A DNA stretch of 33,852 nucleotides from Bartonella sp. AU16XJBT (GCF_028618665.1 NZ_JAQITF010000014.1:1-33852), one strand, 5' to 3'; positions 9,850 to 20,051 are shown, counted from the first letter of the stretch. Program-made: numbers and translations. The notes: generated by a model from the letters alone, not told the origin.

Positions 9850-10905
9850 ATGTATGAAATTTCTTCGCACCTCCTTTCTTGGTACGATCAAAATCACCGA
9901 CATCTCCCATGGCGGATTACCCCCAAAGAGCAAAAACAAGGTATCCGTCCTGATCCTTATCAAGTTTGGCTTTCTGAAATCATGCTTCAACAAACAACCG
10001 TTGAAACGGTTAAGCCCTATTTTAAAAAATTTCTGAAACTTTGGCCTGATCTTTCTTCTTTAGCAAAAGCCTCACAAGAAGACATCATGAAAGCATGGGC
10101 TGGACTTGGTTATTATTCACGCGCACGTAATCTTAAAAAATGTGCAAGACAGCTTGTTGAAAACTACGCGGGACAATTTCCACAATCTGTAAAAGCATTG
10201 CGAACTCTCGCGGGTATTGGAGATTATACGGCCGCGGCCATTGCCGCAATTGCTTTTAACCACCCTGTAGCAGTGGTTGATGGTAATGTTGAACGTGTGG
10301 TCGCTCGCCTTTTTGCTATCACTTCAATATTACCAAAAGCAAAAGCTGAAATTAAAGAACAAACACAAAAAATTACTGCTTTAAATCGTCCTGGCGACTT
10401 TGCTCAAGCAATGATGGATTTGGGAGCAACAATTTGTACTCCACGCAAACCATCTTGTTATATCTGCCCTCTTCAAAGTTTATGTAAAGCCGCAAAGATG
10501 CAACAAACAGAAGCTTTTCCAGTCAAAGCTCCTAAAAAAGAACGCCCTTCAAAAACAGGTACTGCTTTTGTGGTCCTTAATAAAAAGAGACAAATTTATT
10601 TGGAAAAACGACAGACGCAAAAACTCCTTGGCGGAATGACCCAAATTCCTAATAATATTGGCATGAACAATGAAAATGGGCTCCAAAACGCACCCTTTAC
10701 TGCCAATTGGCAATTCAAAGGACAAATTACCCATGTTTTTACGCACTTCTCTCTAAAACTCGATGTTTACTATACTGAGGATATTCATGAAATGAATTGT
10801 GATAATGGTTGGTGGTGCAACATTCAGCATCTTGCCAAAGAAGCGCTCCCTACTGTTATGAAAAAAGCAATCTCCATAGCACTTCCCAATTCTTTCAGAT
10901 TTTAA
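9850..10905 (+). CDS. mutY: A/G-specific adenine DNA glycosylase
   Basis: MutY removes adenine mispaired with 8-oxoguanine or guanine. The motifs in order are WYDQNHRHLPWR near the N-terminus, the catalytic Glu in SEIMLQQTTVETV, the helix-hairpin-helix LAGIGDYTAAAIAAIAF with the catalytic Asp in VVDGNVERVVAR, the [4Fe-4S] ligands C-X6-C-X2-C-X5-C (CTPRKPSCYICPLQSLC), and a C-terminal NUDIX-like 8-oxoG recognition domain (LLGGMTQIP). I start it at the ATG at 9850 (MYEISSHLLSWYDQ). The frame is open to 9802, but the extra 16 hydrophobic residues are not part of the family. It is divergent from the DUF721 gene. Confidence 0.95.
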   Translation: MYEISSHLLSWYDQNHRHLPWRITPKEQKQGIRPDPYQVWLSEIMLQQTTVETVKPYFKKFLKLWPDLSSLAKASQEDIMKAWAGLGYYSRARNLKKCARQLVENYAGQFPQSVKALRTLAGIGDYTAAAIAAIAFNHPVAVVDGNVERVVARLFAITSILPKAKAEIKEQTQKITALNRPGDFAQAMMDLGATICTPRKPSCYICPLQSLCKAAKMQQTEAFPVKAPKKERPSKTGTAFVVLNKKRQIYLEKRQTQKLLGGMTQIPNNIGMNNENGLQNAPFTANWQFKGQITHVFTHFSLKLDVYYTEDIHEMNCDNGWWCNIQHLAKEALPTVMKKAISIALPNSFRF

Positions 10906-11684
10906 TAACCTTCCCTATAAAATTTTTGCTCACAGAAACTTGTGCTATCTCTAGTGACTATTTCTTCCTCTGTAAAAGAAAAATTTAAGGAAGTGAAATG
11001 ATCAATTTTTTCTACAGATAAAAATTAAGAAGGGATAGAAAAGCTTAGAAATCTTAGATTTAAATTTCAGGATTTATCCTCTTTTCACTTAATATAAGGA
11101 GCAAACCGGCACCATCACACACTTTGCCCAATCTCCAATGTTGTCGACAACCCTTGGGCACTTGAGATAGTTCATAAGAGGTATTTTTAATCCTTTCTTT
11201 AGCAATTTTTACTCACCCGCCCCCGCTTATGATACGCAAGAAAGTGATTTTGATTGCTTCAATATAAAATAGGTTTGAAATGAGAAAATCTCACGATATT
11301 CGGTGGGTTATAATTCAAGTTGAACAATTCCAACTTATCTTTATAAGTCACATATATTGCAATATTGCACGCACATCCATAGATATACATTCTCCCTCCC
11401 CCAAAACACTTAATTTTGAACTTCTGAACGAATTTTTTAATCCTATTATTTCATTTTCACAAAAGTATCTCGATTGATAATTTGACTATTTTGGAACTTG
11501 AATGAGAACATAGAGTGAAACTTCTTCATTTTAAGTTCTTCGACAAGACACATAAAAACACTCGCTTGCCGCTTGCAAGTAAAACTAGCATATAGATAAC
11601 GCTTAAAAAGGCATAAATTGCCCGCATGTCTCTCTCAATTAAGAGCGGCTACACATGTCAATAAAATGAAGCGATCATCTTAGT
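10906..11684. other. Intergenic region with dispersed repeat copy B
   Basis: No gene I can support. One 65-codon plus-strand frame (11280-11477) starts inside the repeat and has no family resemblance. The repeat copy occupies about 11115-11302, and the remainder is AT-rich. Confidence 0.55.
11115..11302 (-). repeat. Dispersed repeat family, copy B
   Basis: On the minus strand this reads GAATATCGTGAGATTTTCTC, then TTGAAGCAATCAAAATCAC, then AAAGGATT, CCTCTTATGAAC and TCAAGTGCCCAAGGG, then CAACATTGGAGATTGGGC. These blocks match copies A and C in the same order. In this copy the frame from ATGAAC is open for about 30 codons, so it may be the least damaged version. Confidence 0.65.
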
Positions 11685-12872
<1,188 letters not shown>

Positions 12873-13159
12873 TTATAGGCCCGCATTACCAATCCATATT
12901 TACAAAATAGAGTAAACGTATCGTTAAAGTTCTGCAAAATTGATATTCGTTTCTATTTTTTTTTAAGTAAAAAAAATTTCATATGAATGAATCTTTATTT
13001 TTCTTTTTTTAATGTACTGTTCCCATATCTTTTATTTCGTAAAAGAATTAAAAATCATTTTCAAAGCGTATTTTTATGAAATAAGGTCCTCTTAATATTG
13101 TGTTCATGATATTGTTTTCATGAAAATTGTCCATCTCGTAACATGTAAAGGAATATCTT

Positions 13160-13855
13160 ATGCCTCAGATAGATCTTGTTATTTTTGATTGTGACGGAGT
13201 TCTCGTCGACTCTGAATATCTTGCAGCAAAAATTGGATCTCAATTGCTTAAACAAACAGGATATGAAATATCAGCGGAAGAATTGAGTGAGCGTTTTGCA
13301 GGGCTTATCTTTCGCGATATTCTTAAACACGTTGAACTGGAAACAGAAAAACCAATTTCTGCTCATCTCATAGATCAGATGACCAATATTTTTCGTACAC
13401 AAATAAAAACTGAATTACGGGCTATTGATGATGTAAGAGAAGCCATAGAAATTATTCAAACACGCTATCCCTATTGTATCTGCTCTAATGCAAAAAGCGT
13501 AGATATAAAAGAGATGCTCACCACTGTTGGTCTCTATGACCTTTTTGAAGGTAAAATATTTTCAGCACCTGAAGTTGGAACAAAAAAAACGAAACCCGCC
13601 CCTGATATTTTCCTTTTTGCCGCACAACAATTACAGGTAGAGCCTCAAAACACGATCGTTATAGAAGACTCACTTCACGGTGTCCATGCCGCCATAGCAG
13701 CAGGCATGCGTGTCATCGGCTTTACGGGAGGATCACATAGCTATCTTGGCCACTCTAATGCACTTGCAGAAGCTGGTGCCGAAACAGTTATCGCAAAACA
13801 TGCTCATTTAGGAGAAGTCTTAGAAGCAATGGCAGTATGGCGTGATTTATTATAA
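13160..13855 (+). CDS. HAD-superfamily phosphatase (Gph/PGMB-like)
   Basis: This 231-residue HAD hydrolase has motif I as FDCDGVLVDSE (nucleophile Asp near residue 9), an inserted helical cap (about 17-85), motif II around CSNAKS, motif III Lys in TKKTKPAPDIF, and motif IV acidic residues in VIEDSLHGVHAA. Members dephosphorylate small sugar phosphates such as 2-phosphoglycolate or act as beta-phosphoglucomutases; the substrate cannot be told here. A GTAAAGGA-type ribosome-binding site precedes the ATG. It is the last intact chromosomal gene before the decayed region. Confidence 0.88.
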   Translation: MPQIDLVIFDCDGVLVDSEYLAAKIGSQLLKQTGYEISAEELSERFAGLIFRDILKHVELETEKPISAHLIDQMTNIFRTQIKTELRAIDDVREAIEIIQTRYPYCICSNAKSVDIKEMLTTVGLYDLFEGKIFSAPEVGTKKTKPAPDIFLFAAQQLQVEPQNTIVIEDSLHGVHAAIAAGMRVIGFTGGSHSYLGHSNALAEAGAETVIAKHAHLGEVLEAMAVWRDLL

Positions 13856-14672
13856 AAAACTCTTGAATATATCAATTTGTAAACTCTTGTAAGGGGGAAT
13901 TTTTACCCAAATGTCCTCCCCTTCTCACTTCTCTCCTTTTATAATAACTTCAATAAATGCGTGCTTCACAACACGGAGCGATTGCATCTCAATGTGAAGA
14001 AGAAAAAACATGGTCCCTCATCTAGAAACCATAAGTCTAACCATTGCACATGCTTTAAAAGAAGCAAAAAAGCTGAGAGACGAACGCATAAAAATCTCAT
14101 TTTCTGGGAAATCTAACTTTTTGGGAAATCAAATCTACCGGTAAACTGCTTATCTCTCTCAAATCCAATATCCTAGTCCCAACATCAGGTGCCCATCCTG
14201 ATAAATAGACTAGATTTGTCAAAAAAAAGAATATTACGATGCCTTGCTCAATAAGATGTGAAAATTGCTATGCTAAAACCACGCACCACTCAGCTTATTA
14301 AATACATTACACAATAGGAAAAATTGTATGCTATGTTCGTATTCACCATAGGAAAACACATTAAAATTCGCGAAATCTATAGAACATAAGAGTTTATTGA
14401 AAACAACAAAAGCACTCTTGCTGAGTTACAAAGGTTTATACTTCCTCAATCCAAATCTCGTAAATTTGTCGAAGATTTATTGACATTGCTGCCTAAACAG
14501 TATTTTGACAGCATCAATTGGTATAGCCTCTCTAAAGTCATAAAAGACTAAAAGCATATATCTTTATAAAGATATGCGCTTTTATAGGAAATATTTCTTA
14601 CCAAGGAACTGATAATCACTATATTGTTTCATAATGATAATTTATCGTTATTCAAATTCAACAAAAAACACC
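13856..14672. other. Decayed region with fragments of coding sequence
   Basis: No intact gene. A 44-codon frame at 14010-14144 (MVPHLETISLTIAHALKEA at its start) and an interrupted plus-strand frame ending at 14571 have protein-like composition. The latter reads FIENNKSTLAELQRF, then KFVEDLLTLLPKQYF, with a TAA upstream in frame. I do not recognise either. They look like remnants of mobile-element or phage genes. Confidence 0.4.
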
Positions 14673-14806
14673 AAATATTGTAAGATTATCTCATTTCAAA
14701 TCTGGATATGTTAAATCAAATAAAAAAGGAATAAAAACGGACTCTTCATGAATCATCTCAAAAGCCAAGGATTGTAGCAATATTAGAAGTAAGCAAAGTG
14801 TATGAC
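14673..14806 (+). repeat. Dispersed repeat family, copy C
   Basis: On the plus strand this reads AATATTGTAAGATTATCTC, then AAAAAAGGAATAAAAACGG, then TTCATGAATCATCTCAA, then GCAATATTAGAAGTAAGC. The blocks match copies A and B in order. It is the only copy in the plus orientation, and the middle part is shorter than in A and B. Confidence 0.6.
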
Positions 14807-15100
14807 TGTGCCATCTTTCTGTCTTTATAAACGTTAAAGATGCTGATGCCCTAAGAATTTTATATTATGGGGCTTTATCATTATACCATTCATGCTGGAC
14901 TGATAAAAAGCTCGCTCGCCTAACCTATACAACCTATCGCGATGCAAATATTGAACTCTCCCCTGAAGATATCGCGGAACTCGCAGCAGAACTTTATAAA
15001 AAGTTGCAAAAGCTTGTTCAAAACATCAACGACACGGAAAAAGTTGGAAGCAACTTTTCCTCTTCTAAAACTGCATTTAAAACATCAAATCGAGGCTGAA
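14807..15100 (+). pseudogene. Fragment of an unrecognised gene
   Basis: A plus-strand frame is open from about 14806 to the TGA at 15098-15100. It encodes a helical, charged segment (VKDADALRILYYGALSLY near its start, SPEDIAELAAELYKKLQ in the middle). It has no start codon with a ribosome-binding site and begins where repeat copy C ends, so it looks like the 3' part of a gene whose start was lost. Composition suggests a cytoplasmic helical protein; I do not recognise the family. Confidence 0.35.
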
Positions 15101-15289
15101 AGAGCATATCTAGAAGCTACATAAGATACGGCGCCCCTCTAAAAGGAAAAATGAAAGTGGAAATCTTTTTACATTAAATAACTAATAAATATATTAATAA
15201 GCAGTGTTTTTTATTCAATTTTTAGAGATTTCCACGCATATAGAAATCCTTTTTGCTTTTTTGGTCATTTTTAGGTGATTTTGCAGTAG

Positions 15290-15570
15290 TAAGATTCACT
15301 TTTTACTTCATTTTTTCAAAGGGTCTTCAAAGCCGATTTTCTTGACTTTTACAGACTTTTTAAAATCTTCAAAGACCTTTCAAAGCCTTTTCTCATTTTT
15401 ACCGTCAAATTCCGATTTTTGCCATTTTTGGCTTTTTTTACAATTTTAACTGTCAAAATCCATTTTGACAAAACGTGCATTTAATGGTAAAAATTGTATA
15501 TAAAAACAATAAACTATCACGTCTTCCTATCGTAATCCCATTGAGTATAAAACCTACTGTCAAATTACAA
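15290..15570. repeat. Iterated TCAAAG/GTCAAA motifs with a perfect palindrome
   Basis: The stretch is T-rich and repeats short motifs: TTCAAAGGGTCTTCAAAGCC and CTTCAAAGACC, followed by CTTTCAAAGCC, then GTCAAATTCC, GTCAAAATCC and GTCAAATTAC. At 15451-15470 lies a perfect inverted repeat, TGTCAAAAT-CC-ATTTTGACA. Repeated short motifs plus a palindrome next to a repC remnant are what a plasmid origin or partition site would leave behind, but the spacing is irregular. Confidence 0.35.
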
Positions 15571-15644
15571 TCGTAACGCCGCAAAAATTGGCAATAAAGG
15601 CCATGAAACCTTTGTGTTGCATCAATTTTGCGTTTTTTTGCTTT

Positions 15645-16124
15645 TTAAACTTTAGTAATACAATCTTGAAATTCGTGATAATGAGCAATTAAAATGCTAA
15701 GATCAATACCACAAGCGGTTATTATATTTGCATCAGAGTCAAGAGCATACCGTTTACAATTACCAGAACCGCGCATAACAATAATGAGACCTTTATCAAA
15801 AAGATGCGGAAGTCATCTACTTACATGAACAGTAGTACAACCGATTTCCAGACCAATCTTATAATTTCTTTTAAAAGCTATTAGAATTTTACCTTTTTCA
15901 AAAGACGTAACGGGTACAGTATTTAAAAGTTTAGTCAATAAAAGAACTTCCGTTCCTTTTATAAACCCAATTGAAAGTAATTCCTGTACGAGAAAAATAA
16001 GTTGGCTTCTACTAATATGACCAATATTGGCATGATCAGCAATTTTTATATATTCCCAGTGCTTTGAAGTTAGTTTTCTACCAGACGTTTTTTTCCTCCT
16101 AACAGAGGCAAAAAATATCCCTTT
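15645..16124 (-). pseudogene. Remnant of plasmid replication initiator RepC (repABC type)
   Basis: The minus-strand frame encodes the N-terminal DNA-binding half of a RepC-like initiator. The diagnostic order is SGRKLTSKHWEY, then a winged-helix block ending HLFDKGLII, then GNCKRYALDS, then IITACGIDLSILIAHYHEF. In RepC proteins of rhizobial plasmids the matching segments read like LVDCGLII, NGKRFA and YGFDLSPIVARAGEF. A TGA at 15813-15815 interrupts the frame where the family has Arg (CGA to TGA would explain it). The protein ends at about 160 residues instead of about 400, with no start or ribosome-binding site. It is clearly non-functional. No repA or repB is adjacent. The identification is by eye. 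Confidence 0.6.
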
Positions 16125-16376
16125 TCACAAAATTCCTCTTACAAAATATGTTATGATAAATTAAACTGGAAAATGTGTTTTAACTTTAATTTACTGTACA
16201 GTGTATTTGTATAGATATTTTAGAAGCCCTTTACACAGTTGGATTTTTATTTTTCTGCCATTGTGTTTCCCTTCTATTTGAAATGACTTACATTTTTACC
16301 AAATGAGTCAAAATATAACTCACTTGAAAAGAATAAATAAAAAATTCAACATAGTTAAAATTAGGTCTCCGTATTT

Positions 16377-16965
16377 CTATTCTTCAATCCGGTATCGTTG
16401 TGAGAACAGCATGCTTTCCATTAAAACAAGGTTTGAATTGATAAAATACCAAGCTCTATGATTTTGTTTAGCAATAATACCAACTTTTTCTAACTCAGCT
16501 GCACCACGAAAAAAGGTTGTTGGTGATAATGCTCGTTTTTTGTCTTGAGACACAAGCAACATTTTTCAAACAGCTTTCTCCAAAACCACTGTATTCGTGC
16601 GGATTAATCTGTTTTGGAGTATCAAAGTCAAAACTAAAAAACTTTTATTCCTGCTTCTTTGGATTAAAAATGCACGCAACATTGACAATAATCTGCTCTT
16701 CTAAGTCCTTAGTAGAATGCACACTATCATTCATGAAAGAACACTGATCGTACCTAACGGTTTGCTTTCTTTGTTTAGCTGAGTATACCAACAGTTATTT
16801 GTGGTAATAGAATTTCCATACGTAGCAATAAATTCACCTTACATTAAGAATGGAATCTTCAGTTATTGCCAAATTTATTTCATGTTTTTCTGAAAAAAAT
16901 ATTTCTGCCAACATATGAACATTCAAATGAAAGAAATTAAATTGTGACAAGAACATATTCTTCAT
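16377..16965 (-). pseudogene. Frameshifted gene ending in a RepL-like winged helix
   Basis: The frame opens with an ATG at 16965 behind a good purine-rich site (GGAGGGAGGG) as MKNMFLSQFNFFHLN. It then needs a frameshift near 16835 and another change near 16740, and meets a TAA near 16635. The last 61 codons (16377-16562) stay open. This tail, ALSPTTFFRGAAELEKVGII then AWYFINSNLV, resembles the winged-helix end of RepL-type plasmid replication proteins, in which FINPN(I/L)VFNGDR follows. Here that end is shifted by one base: the frame after NLV should read FNGKHAV. I infer a dead second replication gene; the family call is tentative. Confidence 0.4.
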
Positions 16966-17124
16966 ACAAAAATCCCTCCCTCCATGAAAATGAAATTTGT
17001 ACTGATAACTAGATTATTAAGACACGTATCATACAACAGAAATGGCACTCAAAAAGTAATTGATATACCTACAATTCACGTGATTTAAAAAGAAAACGAA
17101 AAAAAATCATAAAGGTATTCGTTG

Positions 17125-17481
17125 TTGGGATTTAAGCAATCTTTGATCTATCTTGTCGCTTTTATCTTATCCTTGCAAACATATTATGCTCATCAAGTCA
17201 ATCATGACGAAAGCATCTCTCTTATGTGTTATGATGGAAGAATTAATAAGTAAAAACTCAATATAACCGATAGAGCATTTTACAGTGGTTTAAACAAACT
17301 CACAAACAAAGAAGTTTTGAAACCAAAATCACCTAATCAACATTGGGTGGGGCCTATTCCATTCTCCAAAGAAGATAAAATTACTTTTAGGAAAGAATAT
17401 CAAATAGAACCATCCTCTACCAAACCGGATATTTCATCCGATGAATATCAAACAGATATCGAAGATTTTACAAAAAAATAA
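17125..17481 (+). pseudogene. Secreted protein of unknown function, one in-frame stop
   Basis: Starting at a TTG (17125), the frame encodes a basic start and a hydrophobic segment (SLIYLVAFILSLQTYYAHQ) that looks like a signal peptide. A polar domain of about 90 residues follows, containing AFYSGLNKLTNKEVL, HWVGPIPFSKEDKITF and an acidic tail. A single TAA at 17251-17253 breaks an otherwise open frame of 118 codons. No ribosome-binding site is obvious. I do not recognise the family. Its position near conjugation genes suggests an accessory envelope protein. Confidence 0.4.
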
Positions 17482-17547
17482 CTTGTATCATTTATCGCAT
17501 TGTATATACTATGAAGCATCTTGATTTAAGTGCGTGAGGGGGAAATA

Positions 17548-17803
17548 ATGCCAAAATTACAGATAGGCAAAAAGGGATTGCCCTTTTTTCTTTTATGGCT
17601 TTGTGGGCCGTTAAAATTTAATACTAAGCATTATAATGGTTATATGTTTTGCGGCATTAGCCAGAATTTCTATTGCAATACAACTTTTAACGATAAGTTG
17701 GTCAATATCATTAATATACATTATGATTTTGTTGTTTATTTCAAGTTTTGGCTCTTTCCTTCTCATGTTTTATGATGATAAGCTTATAAGGTATTTACAG
17801 TAA
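17548..17803 (+). pseudogene. Small membrane protein, apparently frameshifted
   Basis: An ATG at 17548 follows a strong GAGGGGGAAATA site and encodes MPKLQIGKKGLPFFLLWLCG. A change of frame around 17600-17620 then gives a long hydrophobic stretch with two membrane segments (MVICFAALARISIAIQLL and LIYIMILLFISSFGSFLLMF), ending DDKLIRYLQ at 17803. Read separately, the two frames make no sensible protein, so a frameshift is the likely explanation. The size and topology resemble small conjugation membrane proteins, but I see no specific match. Confidence 0.4.
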
Positions 17804-17943
17804 TTGTTTACACATTCTCCCATTAACAACGCTAATTAAAAAACAAAATTATAATCACTAAACCTGTCTTCCGATACAGTAAAGAGATTACTTTGCATCT
17901 TGAATAATACTATTAATACATATGATATTTAAAGATGGATAAA

Positions 17944-18108
17944 ATGAAAAAAATTATTTTAATATGCATGGCTATATTGACTATAGGATTAAGTATTGCT
18001 GGTTGTGGTAAAAGTGAAGAGGAAAAACGTAAAGCCCAACAAGAAGAACAAGCTAAAAAGTTTTTTGATGAAGAATTAACCTCTACAGATCGTAGTCATG
18101 CATTTTAA
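17944..18108 (+). CDS. Small lipoprotein
   Basis: A 54-residue protein with a complete lipoprotein signal: basic start MKKIILIC, a hydrophobic core, and lipobox LSIAGC with the acylated Cys at residue 21. The mature part is about 34 residues and highly charged (KSEEEKRKAQQEEQAKKFF), ending DRSHAF. It should be an outer- or inner-membrane-anchored lipoprotein. Size and position just outside a conjugation system fit VirB7-like or exclusion-type lipoproteins, but no family motif confirms this. It is the only intact frame in the decayed stretch, about 140 bases after the broken membrane protein. Confidence 0.6.
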   Translation: MKKIILICMAILTIGLSIAGCGKSEEEKRKAQQEEQAKKFFDEELTSTDRSHAF

Positions 18109-18300
18109 ATAAATACCCTACGAACATAAAATGTGAGTTATCAATCTCGAAATAAAGAAGCTACCATCTATTTCTGAAAATAAACCATAGCTTTGAAAAA
18201 AGCATGTCAAGGTAAAACCTATATTAAAAAGATTTTTAATATGGTAAAATTAGGGGTTGCAATCTTCTTTTTAGTTTCTTCGATTTACAACTATAACCGC

Positions 18301-18420
18301 TCTATAAACTTTTGCCTATAACCATGCTTTTAAAACCGCGTGAGAAGGAGAAGGCAAGCCATTTGGTTCTAGGTTAAGGTCCTCCCCCATTAGGCGTGCC
18401 TTTAAAGGCTTTGCCTAACC
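18301..18420 (-). repeat. Hairpin-rich repeat, left copy
   Basis: Read on the minus strand this contains CACGCCTAATGG, then GGCTTGCCTTCTCCTTCTCA, CGCGG, then GCATGGTTATAGG and GTTTATAG. The same blocks, in the same order, occur on the plus strand at 33359-33473. A nested hairpin lies at 18390-18418 (TTAGGC-GCCTTT/AAAGGC-GCCTAA). Together the two copies form a large inverted repeat around the conjugation genes. Confidence 0.65.
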
Positions 18421-18771
18421 TTAATTAAAATCTAAGGCTTGTTAATTTTCTTAACAAACGCTGGTTTGATGTCATGATTTTGGGGTACATTTCGGAGAGT
18501 TTGAGAAGCGGATAGCCTCTCATTAAAAAAAGCGAAATAACATATAGGAAAAGGGAGCGCGCTCCCATATAGCGCTGTAGTGAACAATCTATACAAATAC
18601 GCAAACTTTAAACACAGCATTTTTCCAAACACATTAATTTTTCATGATGAGAGTTGTCCACTAAGACCTATGGGGCTTGTAGTCAACTTTTGTGTGTTAA
18701 GACTCGTTGTGGAATATTGTCTTCATTTTTAAACAGCACCGAAGAAGGCGCTTTATCCGTTATGGTCAATA

Positions 18772-19515
18772 TCAATTATGGTCAATGGGATTATAACTCC
18801 CGTGATCTCTTCGCCAATCTTCTGGATGTTGAAATTGGCTTGACCACAAGCCATTTTTTTCTTTTTGAGCTGTCAATTGTAAATTTTTATAGTCTGCAGG
18901 AGATGGAAAATTATGCTGATCTTTTGTCAACACCATCAACCCTTCTGCAAGCCCCAAACGTGCCAGATCAACCCCATCCACAAAACATTGTGCATAATGA
19001 ACCTGTTGAATGACACGGGATTGCCGACAGGTAACATTTTTGTCGATTGTTTTTGAAACAAGCCAAGCCGTTACAAAAGCACCGCACGGCCACTTAACGC
19101 CATTGCGTGAGGCAAATTGCCTCATTTCACAGCTTTCCACACCATATAAGCGGATATCACGGACAATCTTTTTTCTCCATCCATCATCCACGGGTGTGAT
19201 CATTTTAAAGGTCACACCACTTGTGACCTGAATAGCACCGGAATAAACCGGCACATTTTCTTCATAAAATTGTGATGCGATTGGTTCTGAATGTAATACC
19301 ACATTTTGTTGGTTTGCATCTTGTTGATTTGCATAATCTATCAATTGTGACTTTGGATTTTGAATGGGATTTTCTATTGTTTTTTCTGATCCTTTTAAAA
19401 AAGAAGTTTGCATAAGTTGTTCATTATTTTTACTTAAATAAAAGTACCCCAAAATAATAATACAAATTAAGACAATATATTTAGGCGCTGCTCTAAGATG
19501 TTTTAAAAGTATCAT
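18772..19515 (-). CDS. Membrane-anchored thermonuclease-like (SNase fold) protein
   Basis: This 247-residue protein has a single N-terminal membrane segment (YIVLICIIILGYFYL, about 13-27), a low-complexity linker, and a C-terminal staphylococcal-nuclease-like domain (about 110-235). The core reads VRDIRLYGVESCEMRQF, matching the family's IRLxGIDxPE block with the Arg and Glu kept but the usual Asp and Pro changed. Later come YAQCFVDGVDLARLGLAEGL and GLWSSQF, which match the family's C-terminal blocks. It probably acts in the periplasm; activity is uncertain because of the altered active-site loop. It diverges from virB2 with 160 bases between them. Such nuclease-like genes occur beside conjugation operons, so a role in the transfer system is plausible. 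Confidence 0.7.
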   Translation of the reverse strand: MILLKHLRAAPKYIVLICIIILGYFYLSKNNEQLMQTSFLKGSEKTIENPIQNPKSQLIDYANQQDANQQNVVLHSEPIASQFYEENVPVYSGAIQVTSGVTFKMITPVDDGWRKKIVRDIRLYGVESCEMRQFASRNGVKWPCGAFVTAWLVSKTIDKNVTCRQSRVIQQVHYAQCFVDGVDLARLGLAEGLMVLTKDQHNFPSPADYKNLQLTAQKEKNGLWSSQFQHPEDWRRDHGSYNPIDHN

Positions 19516-19616
19516 TTTGAATATTACTTTATTTTATTGTTGATTAACTGAGAAAATATTAAATATTATTAATTTATCGATAGAAAAAATTATTTTTTTC
19601 ATTTATATGATTCCTG

Positions 19617-19637
19617 ATTAATATTTCGAATATTAAT
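19617..19637. promoter_or_regulatory. Perfect palindrome upstream of virB2
   Basis: ATTAATATT-TCG-AATATTAAT has 9-base perfect arms and a 3-base centre. It lies 38 bases before the virB2 start, in the divergent spacer shared with the nuclease-like gene. This is a natural place for an operator that controls the operon. The AT-rich context raises the chance of a random palindrome. Confidence 0.4.
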
Positions 19638-19675
19638 TTTACGATCAACTTAAAACATAAAGCGGGGAAATTTTC

Positions 19676-20023
19676 ATGAAAAACATGAATAATTTGTTCA
19701 GTTGTGAACATACCTTACAAAAAACTACTCTATCCAACACACAAAAGAAATGGCTAACCACAGCATTGATGCTTTTTATTGCTTTCCTTGCACTGAGTGA
19801 ACCAGCATTTGCAGAAGGCTTCGGAAAAATTGACGATGCACTTCAAAAAATAGTAAAAGCTTTAACAGGACCTATTGCAACATCAATTGCCACCATTGCG
19901 GTTGCTGGTGTTGGGCTCGCATGGATAGCTGGTTATGTTGAAATGCGTAAAGCATTTTTTGTTTGTGTTGGCATTGGTATTGTTATGGGTGCATCACAAA
20001 TCGTATCAATGCTTAAAGCTTAA
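19676..20023 (+). CDS. virB2: VirB2 type IV secretion pilin
   Basis: A 115-residue prepilin. The long N-terminal signal ends SEPAFA with cleavage before EGFGKIDD. The mature pilin of about 68 residues has two membrane helices: GPIATSIATIAVAGVGLAWI and AFFVCVGIGIVMGASQIV, joined by the short cytoplasmic loop GYVEMRK. This is the standard VirB2/TrbC layout. VirB2 forms the extracellular pilus. It is the first gene of an operon that runs to virB11. A GCGGGGAAA site precedes the ATG. Confidence 0.93.
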   Translation: MKNMNNLFSCEHTLQKTTLSNTQKKWLTTALMLFIAFLALSEPAFAEGFGKIDDALQKIVKALTGPIATSIATIAVAGVGLAWIAGYVEMRKAFFVCVGIGIVMGASQIVSMLKA

Positions 20024-20051
20024 TTAACGTGCTCTAGCATTTTCAAAAATC

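Noticed and set aside
18432..18632. 66-codon minus-strand frame next to the left hairpin repeat
   Set aside because: Aromatic-rich, no ribosome-binding site, contains a GGGAGCGCGCTCCC palindrome and adjoins repeat DNA; probably repeat sequence rather than a gene.
18654..19013. 119-codon plus-strand frame
   Set aside because: Most of it is antisense to the nuclease-like gene; no supporting signals.
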